Source: Actinopolymorpha pittospori
Lineage (GTDB): Bacteria > Actinomycetota > Actinomycetes > Propionibacteriales > Actinopolymorphaceae
Direction: 5' to 3'
Assembly (NCBI RefSeq): GCF_014873875.1
Contig: NZ_JADBEM010000001.1
Span: 3,100,001 to 3,164,000, forward strand
DNA length: 64,000 bases
The position numbers and the translations under genes are program-made. Below the pieces are notes generated by a model. That model saw only the letters and a list, made by a program, of their open reading frames with translations, ran no database searches and was not told the DNA's origin. Positions 6,649 to 15,908 of this stretch are shown here, piece after piece; position 1 is the stretch's first letter; each line of letters opens with the position of its first letter.

Positions 6649-9042
6649 ATGTCGGTCGGCATTGTCCTCGTCGCTCACGTCCCCGCGCTCGCCGACGGCG
6701 TACGCACCCTCGCGGCGCAGATGGCTCCCGACGTCCCGATCGCCGCGGCGGGCGGCACGGACGAGGGAGCGGTCGGCACCAGCTTCGAGAAGATCCTCGG
6801 CGCCGTCCTGGCGGTCGACGCCGGGGACGGTGTCGCAGTCCTCTACGACCTGGGCAGCGCGGAGCTGACGGCCGAACTCGTCCTGGAGTCCCTCGGCCCC
6901 GAGCAGGTGGAGTGGATCCGGCTGGTCGACGCTCCGCTCGTCGAGGGCGCGCTCGCCGCGGCCATCTCCTCCGCGGGCGGTGCCGACCTGGCCACGGTGG
7001 TCGCCGCGGCGAGGTCGGCGTTGTCCGAGCTCGCCGGGCGTACGGCGGAGGGCGCCGCCGCCCCGGTGGAGGCCGAGACCGGGCCGACCCTGACGGCGAC
7101 GGCGGTCCTCCGCAATCCCGCCGGCCTGCACGCCCGTCCGGCCTCGCGGCTGGCGCACCTGGTCAGCGGCTTCGACGCCCGCCTCCGCATCGGCCGACCG
7201 GGCCAGGCGGGGGTCGACGCGGCCAGTGTCCTCGGCATCGTGGCGCAGGGCATCCGGGTCGGCGCTGAGGTCGAGGTGGTGGCGACCGGAGGGGAGGCAC
7301 GGCCGGCTCTGGATGCCGTCCTCGCGCTGGTCGCCGAGGGGTTCGGTGAGTTCGGCGGACCGCCACCCGACGCCACCGCCGCGCCGGCCGAGGTCGTACC
7401 GGACGGTGGCGAGCCGGGCATCATCGGCGGGGTCGGCGCCTCTCCAGGGATCGCGGTCGCGCCGGTCCGCCACCTGCACCGGGCCGCGCCCGCGCTGCCA
7501 CCCGCCCGCCCCGGGCTGGATCCGAACGCCGAACGCCGCCGCCTGAACGCCGCGCTGACCCAGATCCACGCCGCGCTCGGCGTGCGGGCCGCGGCGGGTG
7601 GCCCGGACGCGAGCATCGCGGGCGCCCACCAGGCGATGCTCGACGACCCGGCGTTGCGGAGCGGCGCCGAGGCGAAGATCGACGAGTCGACCCCCGCCGA
7701 GCGCGCGTGGTGGCAGACGGTCCAGGAGGCGGCCGAGCTGCTCGCCGGTGGGGACGCCTACGCCGCCGAACGCGCCGTCGACGTCGAGGAGGTCGGTCGG
7801 GCCGTCCTCGCCGCCCTCGGGGTCGACGTCCGGCCCTCGATCCGGCCCGACGACGCGGCGGGTGCGGTGGTGGTGGCGGAGGACCTGTTCGCTTCGGACG
7901 TCGCCGCGCTGGCCGAGGCCGGTGTCGCCGGGCTGGCACTCGCCGGCGGCGGCCGAACGGCGCACGCCGCGATCATCGCCCGCGGGCTCGAGGTCCCGAT
8001 GCTCGTCCGCCTCGGCCGCCCGCTGCTCGACGTCGCGGAGGGAACGCTGGTCGTGCTCGACGCGATCTCCGGCATCCTCCAGGTCGACCCGCCGCCGTCG
8101 GTCAGGTCCAGCGCGAAGGAGCGGGCGTGCCAGCTCGCCGGCGAGCGCGACCGGGCCCGGGCCGAAGCGGCCGGTTCGGTGGTCCACGCCGAGGGCCGGC
8201 AGGTGCTGGTGGCGGCCAACGTGGGCAGCCTCGCCGAGGCGCGCGCGGCGGTGGCGGCGGGAGCGGACGGCGTGGGCCTGCTCCGGACCGAACTCCTCTA
8301 CGTCGACCGGCCCGCGCTTCCCGACGAGGACGAACAGACCGCCGAGCTCGGCGCGATCCTGGAGGTGCTCGGCGACCGGCCGGTCGTCGTCCGGACCCTC
8401 GACGTCGGCGGTGACAAGATGCTGCCGGCCCTCGACCTCGACCCGTGGCGCAACGGTCCGCTCGGCGTCCGCGGGCTGCGGTACGGCCTCGCGCATCCGG
8501 GCGTGCTCCGCACCCAACTGCGGGCGATCCTGCGCGCGGCGGGCGAGCAGGGGGCGCACGTCTGGGTGATGGCGCCGATGGTCACCGTGGCGGAGGAGGC
8601 ACGGCAGTTCCGCGAACTCCTCGCCGACGTCGTGGCCGAACTCGACCGGCAGGGCACCGTCCATGCGCCGCCCGCGAAGGTGGGGGTGATGCTAGAGGTG
8701 CCGGCGGCGGCGCTGGCGCCCCAGGACATCTGCGCCGAGGTCGACTTCGTCAGCGTCGGTAGCAACGACCTTCTGCAGTACGTCATGGCCGCCGACCGCG
8801 CCAACGACGCGGTGGGCTACCTCTACCAGCCCGAGCACCCGGCCCTGTGGCGGGTGCTCGACCTGCTCGTCGGGACCGCCCGGGCAGCGGGCTGCCACGT
8901 CGCGGTCTGCGGGGAGATCGCGGGGGACCCGGAGGCCGCCGTACGCCTCGTCCGGCTCGGCGTCGACGAACTCTCGATGGCGCCCAGCTCCCTGCCCGCC
9001 GTCAAGGCCGCCCTGCGAGAGGCGTACGGCTCCGTCAGCTGA
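6649..9042 (+). CDS. dhaM: DhaM fused to HPr and full-length enzyme I
   Basis: A 797-residue multidomain phosphocarrier. Residues 1-130 are the DhaM EIIA domain with the active His at about 10 (GIVLVAHVP). About 145-240 is HPr, with its active His near 161 (PAGLHARPA). From about 258 on is enzyme I: phospho-His near 438 (GGRTAHAAIIARGLEVP), PEP-binding RTLDVGGDKMLPAL and GLLRTELLYVDR, and the C-terminal Cys near 753 (AVCGEIAGDP). E. coli DhaM stops after the enzyme I N-terminal part, so the complete PEP-binding domain is notable. This single chain could take phosphate from PEP and hand it to DhaL. The stop overlaps the convergent prsW stop by 8 nt. Confidence 0.93.
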   Translation: MSVGIVLVAHVPALADGVRTLAAQMAPDVPIAAAGGTDEGAVGTSFEKILGAVLAVDAGDGVAVLYDLGSAELTAELVLESLGPEQVEWIRLVDAPLVEGALAAAISSAGGADLATVVAAARSALSELAGRTAEGAAAPVEAETGPTLTATAVLRNPAGLHARPASRLAHLVSGFDARLRIGRPGQAGVDAASVLGIVAQGIRVGAEVEVVATGGEARPALDAVLALVAEGFGEFGGPPPDATAAPAEVVPDGGEPGIIGGVGASPGIAVAPVRHLHRAAPALPPARPGLDPNAERRRLNAALTQIHAALGVRAAAGGPDASIAGAHQAMLDDPALRSGAEAKIDESTPAERAWWQTVQEAAELLAGGDAYAAERAVDVEEVGRAVLAALGVDVRPSIRPDDAAGAVVVAEDLFASDVAALAEAGVAGLALAGGGRTAHAAIIARGLEVPMLVRLGRPLLDVAEGTLVVLDAISGILQVDPPPSVRSSAKERACQLAGERDRARAEAAGSVVHAEGRQVLVAANVGSLAEARAAVAAGADGVGLLRTELLYVDRPALPDEDEQTAELGAILEVLGDRPVVVRTLDVGGDKMLPALDLDPWRNGPLGVRGLRYGLAHPGVLRTQLRAILRAAGEQGAHVWVMAPMVTVAEEARQFRELLADVVAELDRQGTVHAPPAKVGVMLEVPAAALAPQDICAEVDFVSVGSNDLLQYVMAADRANDAVGYLYQPEHPALWRVLDLLVGTARAAGCHVAVCGEIAGDPEAAVRLVRLGVDELSMAPSSLPAVKAALREAYGSVS

Positions 9043-10528
9043 TCGGCTCCGGAGTGCTGTGGGCGGGCGGCGCTCCGGCGGCACTGCCGGCCGTGTGCAG
9101 GGCACGCGGGTGCATGGTCGCCCACGTCCGCGCCACCGTGACCGCCGTGACCAGGTCGTGCTGCCACTCGCCCGCGTCCCGGCCGACCGCGCCCCGCTGC
9201 CAGCGGTCGTAAAAGAACGCGAGTTCGGTGACGGCCGTCTGGTACTCGCGGACGGCCTGGGCGGCCTCGTGTCCCCACTGGCGTTCGACCGCGGCCCGCC
9301 AGCCGCTGCGACCCGGCAGGCTGGCGAGGTAGCGCACTTCGGCGGGCGCGATCCATCCGGCGGCGACGAATCTCGGCAACTGGGTCGCGACGATGCGCTG
9401 CTCGCGTCGGCGCTGCCAGACGACGACCGACGCCATCGCGACGAAGACCGGCACCATGAACACCAGGTAGACGAGGAAGAAGCCGCGCTCGCCCAGCAGC
9501 GTGGCCGAGCCGTTCCACAGGCTGTGCAGGAGGACGGCGGCGAGATAGCCGAACAGCGGGTAGGCGAACCGCGCCCTGCTGCTGCTCCGGCTCATGGCCC
9601 CGATCGCGAGGCCGGTCATCGCGGTGAAGATCGGGTGCGCGAACGGCGAAAGTATGCAGCGCAGGGCGAACAGCATGAAACCGCCGTGCAGGCCGTTCTC
9701 CGAGATCGCCGTACCGAGATAGAGGATGTTCTCGCTGAACGCGAAGCCCACGCCGACCAGCCCGGCGTAGACGATGCCGTCGACGATCCCGTCGAGCTCA
9801 CGTCGTCGGACGGCGAGCAGCAGCAGCAGGAAGGCGCCCTTGAACCCCTCCTCGACGAACGGCGCCGTCACCACCGTGCCGAGCACGTTGCCCACCCCGG
9901 TCCCGACGACCTTCTCCCAGGCGTGGTTGAGGGCGATGCTGCTGAACGCCGCGGCCAGGGCGGCGACTCCCGCGCCCCAGAAGAACGCCATCAACAGGAG
10001 GCGGCCGGGCTCGGGTTCCCAGCGGTCGATCCAGAGGAAGACCGCGACGACCGGTACGACTGGGACGAACGCGAAGAAGGTGGCGAGAGCGGTGGGTTCT
10101 GGGCCGGCGCCGCGTATAGCGAGGGCGATGAGCGGTGTCATCAGCGCGGCCATCAAGACGATCAGGCCGACGGGCATCAACACCCGACGGTGGTTACGGT
10201 GCCGGCCGGCCCAGGGTCGGCGATGGTGGTGTCGGCCGTGGGCGCCCGGCCGGGCGGGTGGGCGGCCCGTCCCCGGCGGCCCGTGGGTGCCGTGCGGACC
10301 GGCCGGTGGCCCGTGTGAGGCGTGCGCCCCGTGTGGGTGGCCGTGCGACCCGTGCGAAGCATGCGCTCCATGGGAGCTGTGCGACGGCCCCGAGGACGGT
10401 CGCCCGGCGATCGGTCTGCCCGGTCGGCCGGTGCGTGGGGCACCGGAACGAGGGGGCGACCCACCGCCTTCGGGAGGTCGCGGCGGCGGACCCCCGTGCG
10501 GACCCGGACCCGGGGGAGTCGTACTCAT
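9035..10528 (-). CDS. prsW: PrsW-family intramembrane metalloprotease
   Basis: A 497-residue protein. The first 115 residues are a cytoplasmic, disordered His/Gly/Pro-rich stretch (repeats like HGAHASHGSHGHP). About eight or more membrane segments follow, with the PrsW signatures FVEEGFKG, FSENILY, SPFAHPIFTAMTG and LHSLWNG, which supply the metal ligands. A roughly 110-residue soluble tail follows. PrsW in Bacillus cleaves an anti-sigma factor; the substrate here is unknown. The frame is open far upstream into htrA, but ATG 10528 begins the family-like protein. It is divergent from htrA. Confidence 0.88.
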   Translation of the reverse strand: MSTTPPGPGPHGGPPPRPPEGGGSPPRSGAPRTGRPGRPIAGRPSSGPSHSSHGAHASHGSHGHPHGAHASHGPPAGPHGTHGPPGTGRPPARPGAHGRHHHRRPWAGRHRNHRRVLMPVGLIVLMAALMTPLIALAIRGAGPEPTALATFFAFVPVVPVVAVFLWIDRWEPEPGRLLLMAFFWGAGVAALAAAFSSIALNHAWEKVVGTGVGNVLGTVVTAPFVEEGFKGAFLLLLLAVRRRELDGIVDGIVYAGLVGVGFAFSENILYLGTAISENGLHGGFMLFALRCILSPFAHPIFTAMTGLAIGAMSRSSSRARFAYPLFGYLAAVLLHSLWNGSATLLGERGFFLVYLVFMVPVFVAMASVVVWQRRREQRIVATQLPRFVAAGWIAPAEVRYLASLPGRSGWRAAVERQWGHEAAQAVREYQTAVTELAFFYDRWQRGAVGRDAGEWQHDLVTAVTVARTWATMHPRALHTAGSAAGAPPAHSTPEPIS

Positions 10529-10909
10529 GCGGCAAGAGCCTAAAGGAGCGGCTCTCCGCGCCGCCGCTCTCCCAGGCTTCAGTGCGCTGTGCGACGGGAC
10601 CACGACGTATGGTCGGTCGCCAACGGGTACCGAGACGCCCCTTATGACGGGGAACACCCGCACCCAGGTCGGCGTGGTCAGGAGGAACGGCAGGCGACGT
10701 GCGGGAGCACCTCGGTCGACCTCGCCCGGCGGCGGGCGCGACACTGATCCGGCGTCCACGGTTCCGGGAGTCGGCGTACTTCGGGAAGAGATGCCGTTCT
10801 GCGTGTGACGAGGGTTTCGCGCCGGCGTCCCGGTGGGTTTGGCCGCTTTCTCCGGGATCTCTGTGGCAGCTCTCAGAGTGGTCTCAGCTGGCGGGGAGAA
10901 CCTTTGGCC
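10529..10909. other. Divergent prsW/htrA promoter region
   Basis: 381 nt between the two protease genes. I see no convincing ORF. It should hold both promoters. Near htrA there are repeated TCTCAG words (10871-10886), which may be an operator or chance. Confidence 0.4.
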
Positions 10910-12559
10910 ATGACCGAGACGACACCTTCGTCGGGCCAGCCGGACCGTTCCGACGGATCTGCGCCCGTGCACCATCCGGCCGAGTCCCCTTCCGAGGGCC
11001 AGCCGATCTCGTCCAACAGCCCCAGCGCTTCCACCCGTCCCGGTGCCTTCGGTGGCCCCGGTGCGTCCGGTGGCCCCGGTGCTTCCGGCCCGGGTGCTTC
11101 CGGTGGTCACCGTCCAGGTGCGTCCAGCGGTGGCGCCGAAGAGACCCGACCGCTCGCTCCGCGGTCCAATCCCTACTTCTACGGCCAGCGACCGCCTGGC
11201 GGACCCGCGCCGTACGGCCCGCAGCCCGGTGGGAACTGGTCGGGTGGAGATCGACCCCCCGGAAACTGGGCGGGCGGCCACGGGTCGGGGGGAGATCGTC
11301 CGCCAGGCGACCGGCCGGCTTCGGATCGACCCCGCCGACGGGGTGCGGCGGCCGTCGTCGCGCTCGCGCTCGCGGCTGGCCTGGTCGGCGGAGGGGCCGG
11401 GACCGCCGCCACGTACTTCCTCACCCGTGGTGAGGGTGGTTTCAACTCCACGGCACTTGACCAGCCGGTGGCGAGGTTCGAGGGCGCGTCGAACGCTCCG
11501 GCGGGCAGCGTGCAGCAGGTGGCGAACAAGCTGCTGCCGAGCGTCGTGTCGATCACGATCGCGACCGCGCAGGGTTCGGGCAACGGCAGCGGGATCGTGC
11601 TCAGCAAGGACGGCCTGATCCTCACCAACAACCACGTCGCGGCGGCGGGCCAGGGGGGAAGCCTGAGCGTGACGTTCAACGACGGGAAGACGGTGAAGGC
11701 GTCGGTGGTGGGGACGGACCCGGTCACCGACCTGGCGGTGCTCAGAGCCAGCCGGACCTCCGGGCTGACCCCCGCCGTGCTCGGTAGCTCCGGGGATCTG
11801 AGCGTGGGTCAGAACGTCGTCGCGATCGGGTCGCCGCTCGGGCTCTCCGGCACGGTGACCTCGGGCATCGTGAGCGCGCTCGACCGACCGGTACCCAGCA
11901 ACGACTCCAACGAGAGCCAGAACACCGTCATCGACGCGATCCAGACCGACGCGGCCATCAACCCCGGCAACTCCGGCGGCGCCCTGGTCAACATGGCCGG
12001 TCAGGTCGTGGGGATCAACAGCTCGGCGATCCTGAGCGGCTCCGGTGAGCAGGAGGGCGGCTCCATCGGCCTCGGGTTCGCGATCCCGATCGACGAGGCC
12101 AGGCCGATCGCCAAGCAGTTGATCGACGAGGGACGCGCCGAGCACGCCCAACTGGGTGTGACGGCCGGGGCGTCCGCCAGCAGCAACGGAGTGACCAACG
12201 GTGCGCGGGTGCAGAACGTCACCGCGAACGGCGCGGCCGACAAGGCCGGCCTGCGGGAGGGCGACGTGATCACCAAGGTGGACGACCGCAACATCACCGA
12301 CGCGGACGCCCTGGTCGCCGCGGTCCGGTCCTACCGGCCTGGTGTCAAGGTGGAATTGACGTACGTGCGGGACGGTCGGACCCTCACCACGCAGGCGACC
12401 CTCGGGACCGACGGTGGCAAGGCCCAGCAGCCTGTGCAGCCCGAGCAGGGAGGCCAGGACCAGTCGCCGGGACAGGAGCAGTCGCCGGGGCAGGGGGAGC
12501 AGGTCCCGGGACAGGACGGTGGGAACCAGGACGAGCTTCCGTTGCCCTGGCCGCGCTGA
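10910..12559 (+). CDS. htrA: HtrA/DegP-type serine protease with PDZ domain
   Basis: A 549-residue membrane-anchored protease. About 130 disordered, Gly/Pro-rich cytoplasmic residues (with GGPGASGGPGASG repeats) lead to one membrane segment (AAAVVALALAAGLVGGGAGT). The S1C protease domain follows, with its triad: His near 241 (TNNHVAAAG), Asp near 273 (VTDLAVL) and Ser near 354 (GNSGGAL). A PDZ domain covers about 410-505 (GLREGDVITKVDDRNI). The tail is Gln/Pro-rich. It degrades or refolds damaged envelope proteins in related bacteria. ATG 10910 follows GGGGAGA. It is divergent from prsW, suggesting linked envelope-stress roles (inference). Confidence 0.93.
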   Translation: MTETTPSSGQPDRSDGSAPVHHPAESPSEGQPISSNSPSASTRPGAFGGPGASGGPGASGPGASGGHRPGASSGGAEETRPLAPRSNPYFYGQRPPGGPAPYGPQPGGNWSGGDRPPGNWAGGHGSGGDRPPGDRPASDRPRRRGAAAVVALALAAGLVGGGAGTAATYFLTRGEGGFNSTALDQPVARFEGASNAPAGSVQQVANKLLPSVVSITIATAQGSGNGSGIVLSKDGLILTNNHVAAAGQGGSLSVTFNDGKTVKASVVGTDPVTDLAVLRASRTSGLTPAVLGSSGDLSVGQNVVAIGSPLGLSGTVTSGIVSALDRPVPSNDSNESQNTVIDAIQTDAAINPGNSGGALVNMAGQVVGINSSAILSGSGEQEGGSIGLGFAIPIDEARPIAKQLIDEGRAEHAQLGVTAGASASSNGVTNGARVQNVTANGAADKAGLREGDVITKVDDRNITDADALVAAVRSYRPGVKVELTYVRDGRTLTTQATLGTDGGKAQQPVQPEQGGQDQSPGQEQSPGQGEQVPGQDGGNQDELPLPWPR

Positions 12560-12599
12560 CCGGCCGCCTGATGTGGCTCGAAGAACCCGACCTGGCTTG

Positions 12600-12640
12600 A
12601 AGAAACGGCGTTCTCCGCAGGGGAGAGAACGCCGTTTCTT
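12600..12640. terminator. Bidirectional terminator between htrA and the frameshifted gene
   Basis: A perfect 16-bp stem (12600-12615 with 12625-12640) and a 9-nt loop, with short A and T runs on its two sides. It lies between two convergent genes and can serve both. Confidence 0.9.
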
Positions 12641-12685
12641 GTTTCTGTTCTGCCTGCCAGCGGGCGTCCACCGACGCGGCGGCTG

Positions 12686-13620
12686 TCAGGGAACCTCGGG
12701 TGGATCACCGCCACGCCGCAACGCCTCGTCGAGCAACCGGCCGGCGGCGGTGACCGCGTCCGACCAGCCCCAGGCGACGTGGTGCACCAGGGCATTGGCG
12801 AGGTTGGCGTAGTACTTCGCCATCCGGGGCGCCCCCAACGCCAGCAGCCAGGCACTCTCCAGGTCGAGGATGGCGAGGGTGTCCGCATGTCGGCGTTGTT
12901 CTCCGGCGTGGCGACCATCGGATACACCTCAGGCACCAGCCTGACCGTCCGCTCGGCGGCGTCTTGCAGGATCGGCAGGATCTCCAGCGCGACGGTCGCG
13001 GTAGCCGGCTCGGCGTCGGTCGCCACCTGGATCGCCGTGTGGACGAACCGCCTCACGATGCTCTGGTCGGTGACGTCCACCTCCGGCATGCGGTAGACGT
13101 CGACCGCCTGGCGGAACGCCGGCGCGGCAGCCGGATCGCCGATCACGCGCATCGCGGTGCCGTACCGGGCGAACGCGTCCGCGATCAACAGACTCGGCTC
13201 GACCAGCCGTTCCCGGTATGCCTCGATCGCCTGCCCGAAACGCCGAGCGGCCTCCGGGTCACCGGCGACCGCGGACAGCTCGCAGAGCAGCAGCCGGACC
13301 GACGGTATCCGCAGCTCGTACTGGGTGCCGTATGCCGCGGCCAGTTCCTCGAAGAGTGTGAGCGCCTCGGTCGCGTCACGAATGCCCTCCGAGACATTGC
13401 CGAGGGCCTGATGGATCAGTGCGCGGTCCCAGAGTCGACCGGCGAAGATGTCGACCACCCGCTCCTCGGTGCGGTTCTTTCGGTAGATCCTGTGGGTGCC
13501 GTCCACCGCCCGGTCCGACCAGATGATGGCGTAGTCCCACGCGCTGTCCAGCATCGCGCGGGCCGCCTGCTCTGCGGCCCAGTCGGCGTCGCGGATCCGC
13601 TCGTCCTCCCGCCTACCCAT
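12686..13620 (-). pseudogene. Helical-repeat protein gene with a frameshift
   Basis: The start at 13620 (MGRREDERIRDADW) has an excellent GGAGGT site. About 240 residues of TPR-like helices follow (LIHQALGNVSEGIRDATEAL; GDPEAARRFGQAIEAYRERL). Near 12887-12895 the reading jumps: the current frame becomes Ser/Pro/Cys-rich nonsense, while the -1 frame gives a sensible end (HADTLAILDLESAWLLALG, then EALRRGGDPPEVP and TGA at 12686). The total length is one base short of a multiple of three, so a single-base deletion or sequencing error is the simplest reading. No specific function is recognised; repeat proteins of this kind bind partner proteins. Confidence 0.7.
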
Positions 13621-13832
13621 GGCTACCTCCGCAGAGCGTTGTAGGCGGTCCACCGCCAGACGTCACTGTAGATCAACATCCGCGCCGGGGAAGGACCGTT
13701 TCGTCGTGCCGGTCCGCGGGTCCGGTTGCCGTTGAACCGACCACCCGCACTTGCGGTACGGCGGGGAAGGAAGGACGCTCGAGGACAACGAACGACGCGG
13801 TCGAGGTCCCCTGCGGTCGGCGGAGGTGAAGC

Positions 13833-14177
13833 ATGGATTCCTGGGGTGGCGTTCCACTGATCCTGATCGGACTCCTCGTCCTCGCCACGCTCGCGGTCGC
13901 GGTCGTCCTCTTCGTCAGGCTCCTTCGGATGGGCCGCGTCGCCCGCTCCGTCGACATGCCCCAGCAGGGGAGGATCGCGTTCTGGATCGGACTGATCTAC
14001 AGCGTCTCCCCGGTCGACCTGCTCCCCGATCCCGTCTACCTCGACGACATCGGCGTTCTCGTCGGCGCGATCGCCTACCTCGGGCACCTCGCCAGGAAGC
14101 ACGGTCTGCTCGGCATCCGGCCGATCCGGTCCCAGGTCGAGGACCGGCCAGATCGACCACCGCGCGAACTCAGGTAA
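13833..14177 (+). CDS. DUF1232 (YkvA-type) membrane protein
   Basis: A 114-residue protein. One N-terminal membrane helix (PLILIGLLVLATLAVAVVLF) is followed by the DUF1232 signature YSVSPVDLLPDPVYLDDIG and a second, weaker hydrophobic stretch (VLVGAIAYLGHLA). The SP-DLLPD-...-DD pattern is conserved in this family, which has no settled biochemical role. ATG 13833 follows GGCGGAGGTGAAGC. It is a single-gene unit between the frameshifted gene and the Excalibur pair. Confidence 0.85.
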   Translation: MDSWGGVPLILIGLLVLATLAVAVVLFVRLLRMGRVARSVDMPQQGRIAFWIGLIYSVSPVDLLPDPVYLDDIGVLVGAIAYLGHLARKHGLLGIRPIRSQVEDRPDRPPRELR

Positions 14178-14314
14178 GGCCCCACCGCGACCGTGCTCCG
14201 CCTCCGGCCGGGCGGGCTGCCCGAATCTCTGTCCGACCGCATGCAATCGACCCACGGCGCGAGGCGTCCATGATGCGGGAGACACAACGTCTTCCTGCCA
14301 TGAAGGGGGAGATC

Positions 14315-14668
14315 GTGTTCAGAACACTGGCGGCAACTGGGGCTGCCTCCGTGCTCGTGCTCGTGGGACTGGTCGGTGTCGCGAACGCCGAGGACGGCCC
14401 TGACTGCAGCGGCTTCGGTACGCAGGAACAGGCGCAGTCGGCCTACGACGGGATGAACCGTCCAGCCGACCGGAAGGGGCTGGACCCTGACGGTGACGGG
14501 ATCGCGTGCGAGGAGCTGCCCTCGGCGCTCGACCCCGGAATCGATCCCGAACTCGGCGACGACGACGCGACCGACGACGACCCGACCCGCGACTACGGGG
14601 CGGACGACGACGTCGCGGTGCCGACCCGGATCGACACCGGCGGCGGCGCCATGGCGGCGCATCGCTAG
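14315..14668 (+). CDS. Secreted Excalibur-domain protein 1
   Basis: A 117-residue secreted protein. The signal peptide ends in VGVANAEDG. The Excalibur calcium-binding domain is seen in DCSGFGTQEQAQ and LDPDGDGIACEELPS, with its two Cys and the DxDxDG loop. An Asp-rich spacer and a conserved C-terminal end (PTRIDTGGGAMAAHR) follow. GTG 14315 is chosen because the neighbouring paralogue has the same AAGGGGGAGAT-GTG-TTC start; an ATG five codons upstream is possible. It is a tandem duplicate of the next gene, including part of the upstream region. Confidence 0.85.
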   Translation: MFRTLAATGAASVLVLVGLVGVANAEDGPDCSGFGTQEQAQSAYDGMNRPADRKGLDPDGDGIACEELPSALDPGIDPELGDDDATDDDPTRDYGADDDVAVPTRIDTGGGAMAAHR

Positions 14669-14794
14669 GTGGTCCGCCAGGTCGTGTCCACGTCAGCAGT
14701 CAGAACTTCGGTCAGACCGCATGCAACCGGCGCCTGGCGTGGGGGGTTTCACCGGTCTGGGAGATGGGGGTCTTCCAACCACCAAGGGGAGATT

Positions 14795-15160
14795 GTGTTC
14801 AGAAAGCTGGCGGCACTTGGGGCCGTCTCCGCGCTCGTGCTGATGGGCTTCGTGGGCGTCGCCAACGCCGCGGACGACTACAACTGCGACGACTTCCAGA
14901 CCCAGGAAGAGGCGCAGCGGGTCTACGACCAGGATCGGTCCGACCCGAACAACCTCGACGCTGACAAGGACGGGATCGCCTGCGAGGAGCTGCCCTCGGG
15001 CCCGTCGTCCGACACCGGCGACGACTCCGGCGATGACACCGGAGACGACGCCGGCAACGCGCCGAGCGACGACGTGATCGGCGAGCAGCCGGACGGTGTG
15101 AGCGTTCCGGCACCGACCCGGATCGACACCGGCGGCGGCGCCATGGCCGCGCGGTCGTAG
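14795..15160 (+). CDS. Secreted Excalibur-domain protein 2
   Basis: A 121-residue paralogue of the preceding gene. It has a signal peptide ending VGVANAADD, an Excalibur domain (NCDDFQTQEEAQR; LDADKDGIACEELPSG), an Asp/Gly spacer (DTGDDSGDDTGDDAG) and the same tail (PTRIDTGGGAMAARS). No ATG is available, so it starts at GTG 14795 after AAGGGGAG. The upstream DNA repeats the first copy (CCGCATGCAA and GTCTTCC words), so gene and leader were duplicated together. The sortase gene follows 67 nt later. Confidence 0.85.
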   Translation: MFRKLAALGAVSALVLMGFVGVANAADDYNCDDFQTQEEAQRVYDQDRSDPNNLDADKDGIACEELPSGPSSDTGDDSGDDTGDDAGNAPSDDVIGEQPDGVSVPAPTRIDTGGGAMAARS

Positions 15161-15227
15161 TCCACGTCATCGAAGGAGCCGGGCGGCGCACAGCGTCGCC
15201 CGGCTACTCGTCCGCGAAGGAACCCCG

Positions 15228-15908
15228 TTGAGATTCCTGCCCGCCCTCGCCGCGGTCATCGTCCTGGCGGCCGGCTGCGCCGCTCCGCAGTCCGCCACCT
15301 CCTCGGCCGCCCCACCCGCGGCACCCACCTCCGCGCCTACCGCCCCTGGCGCGTTGCCCGCGCCGACATCGGGCGCACCGACACCCGGCGCATCTACACC
15401 CGGCGCATCGACACCTGGCGTGCCGGCAGCCGGCTCCGACGCCCGACGCGGCTCGGAGTCCGTCGCCGATCCGGCCCGCCTCGACATCCCGGCCATCGAC
15501 GTGCACGCCTCCATGGTCGGCGTCGGGCTCGAGCCCGACGGCGCGATGGAGACGCCGGCGTACGACTCCAACCAGGCCGGTTGGTACACGAAGGGGCCCA
15601 GGCCCGGCGAGCGCGGTCCGGCCGTCGTCGCCGCACACGTCGACTCCAAGAACGGCAAGGACGTCTTCTGGCGGCTCCGCGAACTCGCGCCCGGCGATGA
15701 GGTCTCCGTCCTCGACAAGGACGGGGTCGAACACCGCTTCGTCGTCCAGCGGTCCGGGCGCTACCCGAAGGACGACCTGCCCTACCGCCAGATCTGGGGA
15801 GCCAGCGACGTTCCGGTGCTGCGGCTCATCACCTGCGCCGGTTCCTACGTCAAGGGCGCCGGCGGGTACCAGGACAACCTCGTCGTCTACGCGACCGCCG
15901 CGACGTAG
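15228..15908 (+). CDS. Class F-like sortase
   Basis: A 226-residue secreted or lipid-anchored transpeptidase-like protein. The N-terminus holds a signal with a lipobox-like LAAGCA, then an Ala/Pro/Thr spacer with GASTPGASTPG repeats. The sortase fold has the catalytic His in AAHVDSK and Cys in LITCAGSY; at the usual Arg position the sequence is GGYQDNLVVY, so the Arg seems replaced or shifted. Sortases join secreted proteins to the cell wall or to pilins. TTG 15228 follows AAGGA. Its position after two secreted proteins with identical C-termini makes them candidate partners. Confidence 0.85.
   Translation: MRFLPALAAVIVLAAGCAAPQSATSSAAPPAAPTSAPTAPGALPAPTSGAPTPGASTPGASTPGVPAAGSDARRGSESVADPARLDIPAIDVHASMVGVGLEPDGAMETPAYDSNQAGWYTKGPRPGERGPAVVAAHVDSKNGKDVFWRLRELAPGDEVSVLDKDGVEHRFVVQRSGRYPKDDLPYRQIWGASDVPVLRLITCAGSYVKGAGGYQDNLVVYATAAT

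Noticed and set aside
6337..8664. 775-residue open frame on the minus strand inside dhaM
   Set aside because: It is a codon-bias shadow of dhaL/dhaM: Arg/Gly/Asp-rich, with no domain, while the + strand reading carries all catalytic motifs.
10529..12151. Upstream extension of the prsW frame
   Set aside because: It runs antisense through htrA; the PrsW protein begins naturally at 10528.
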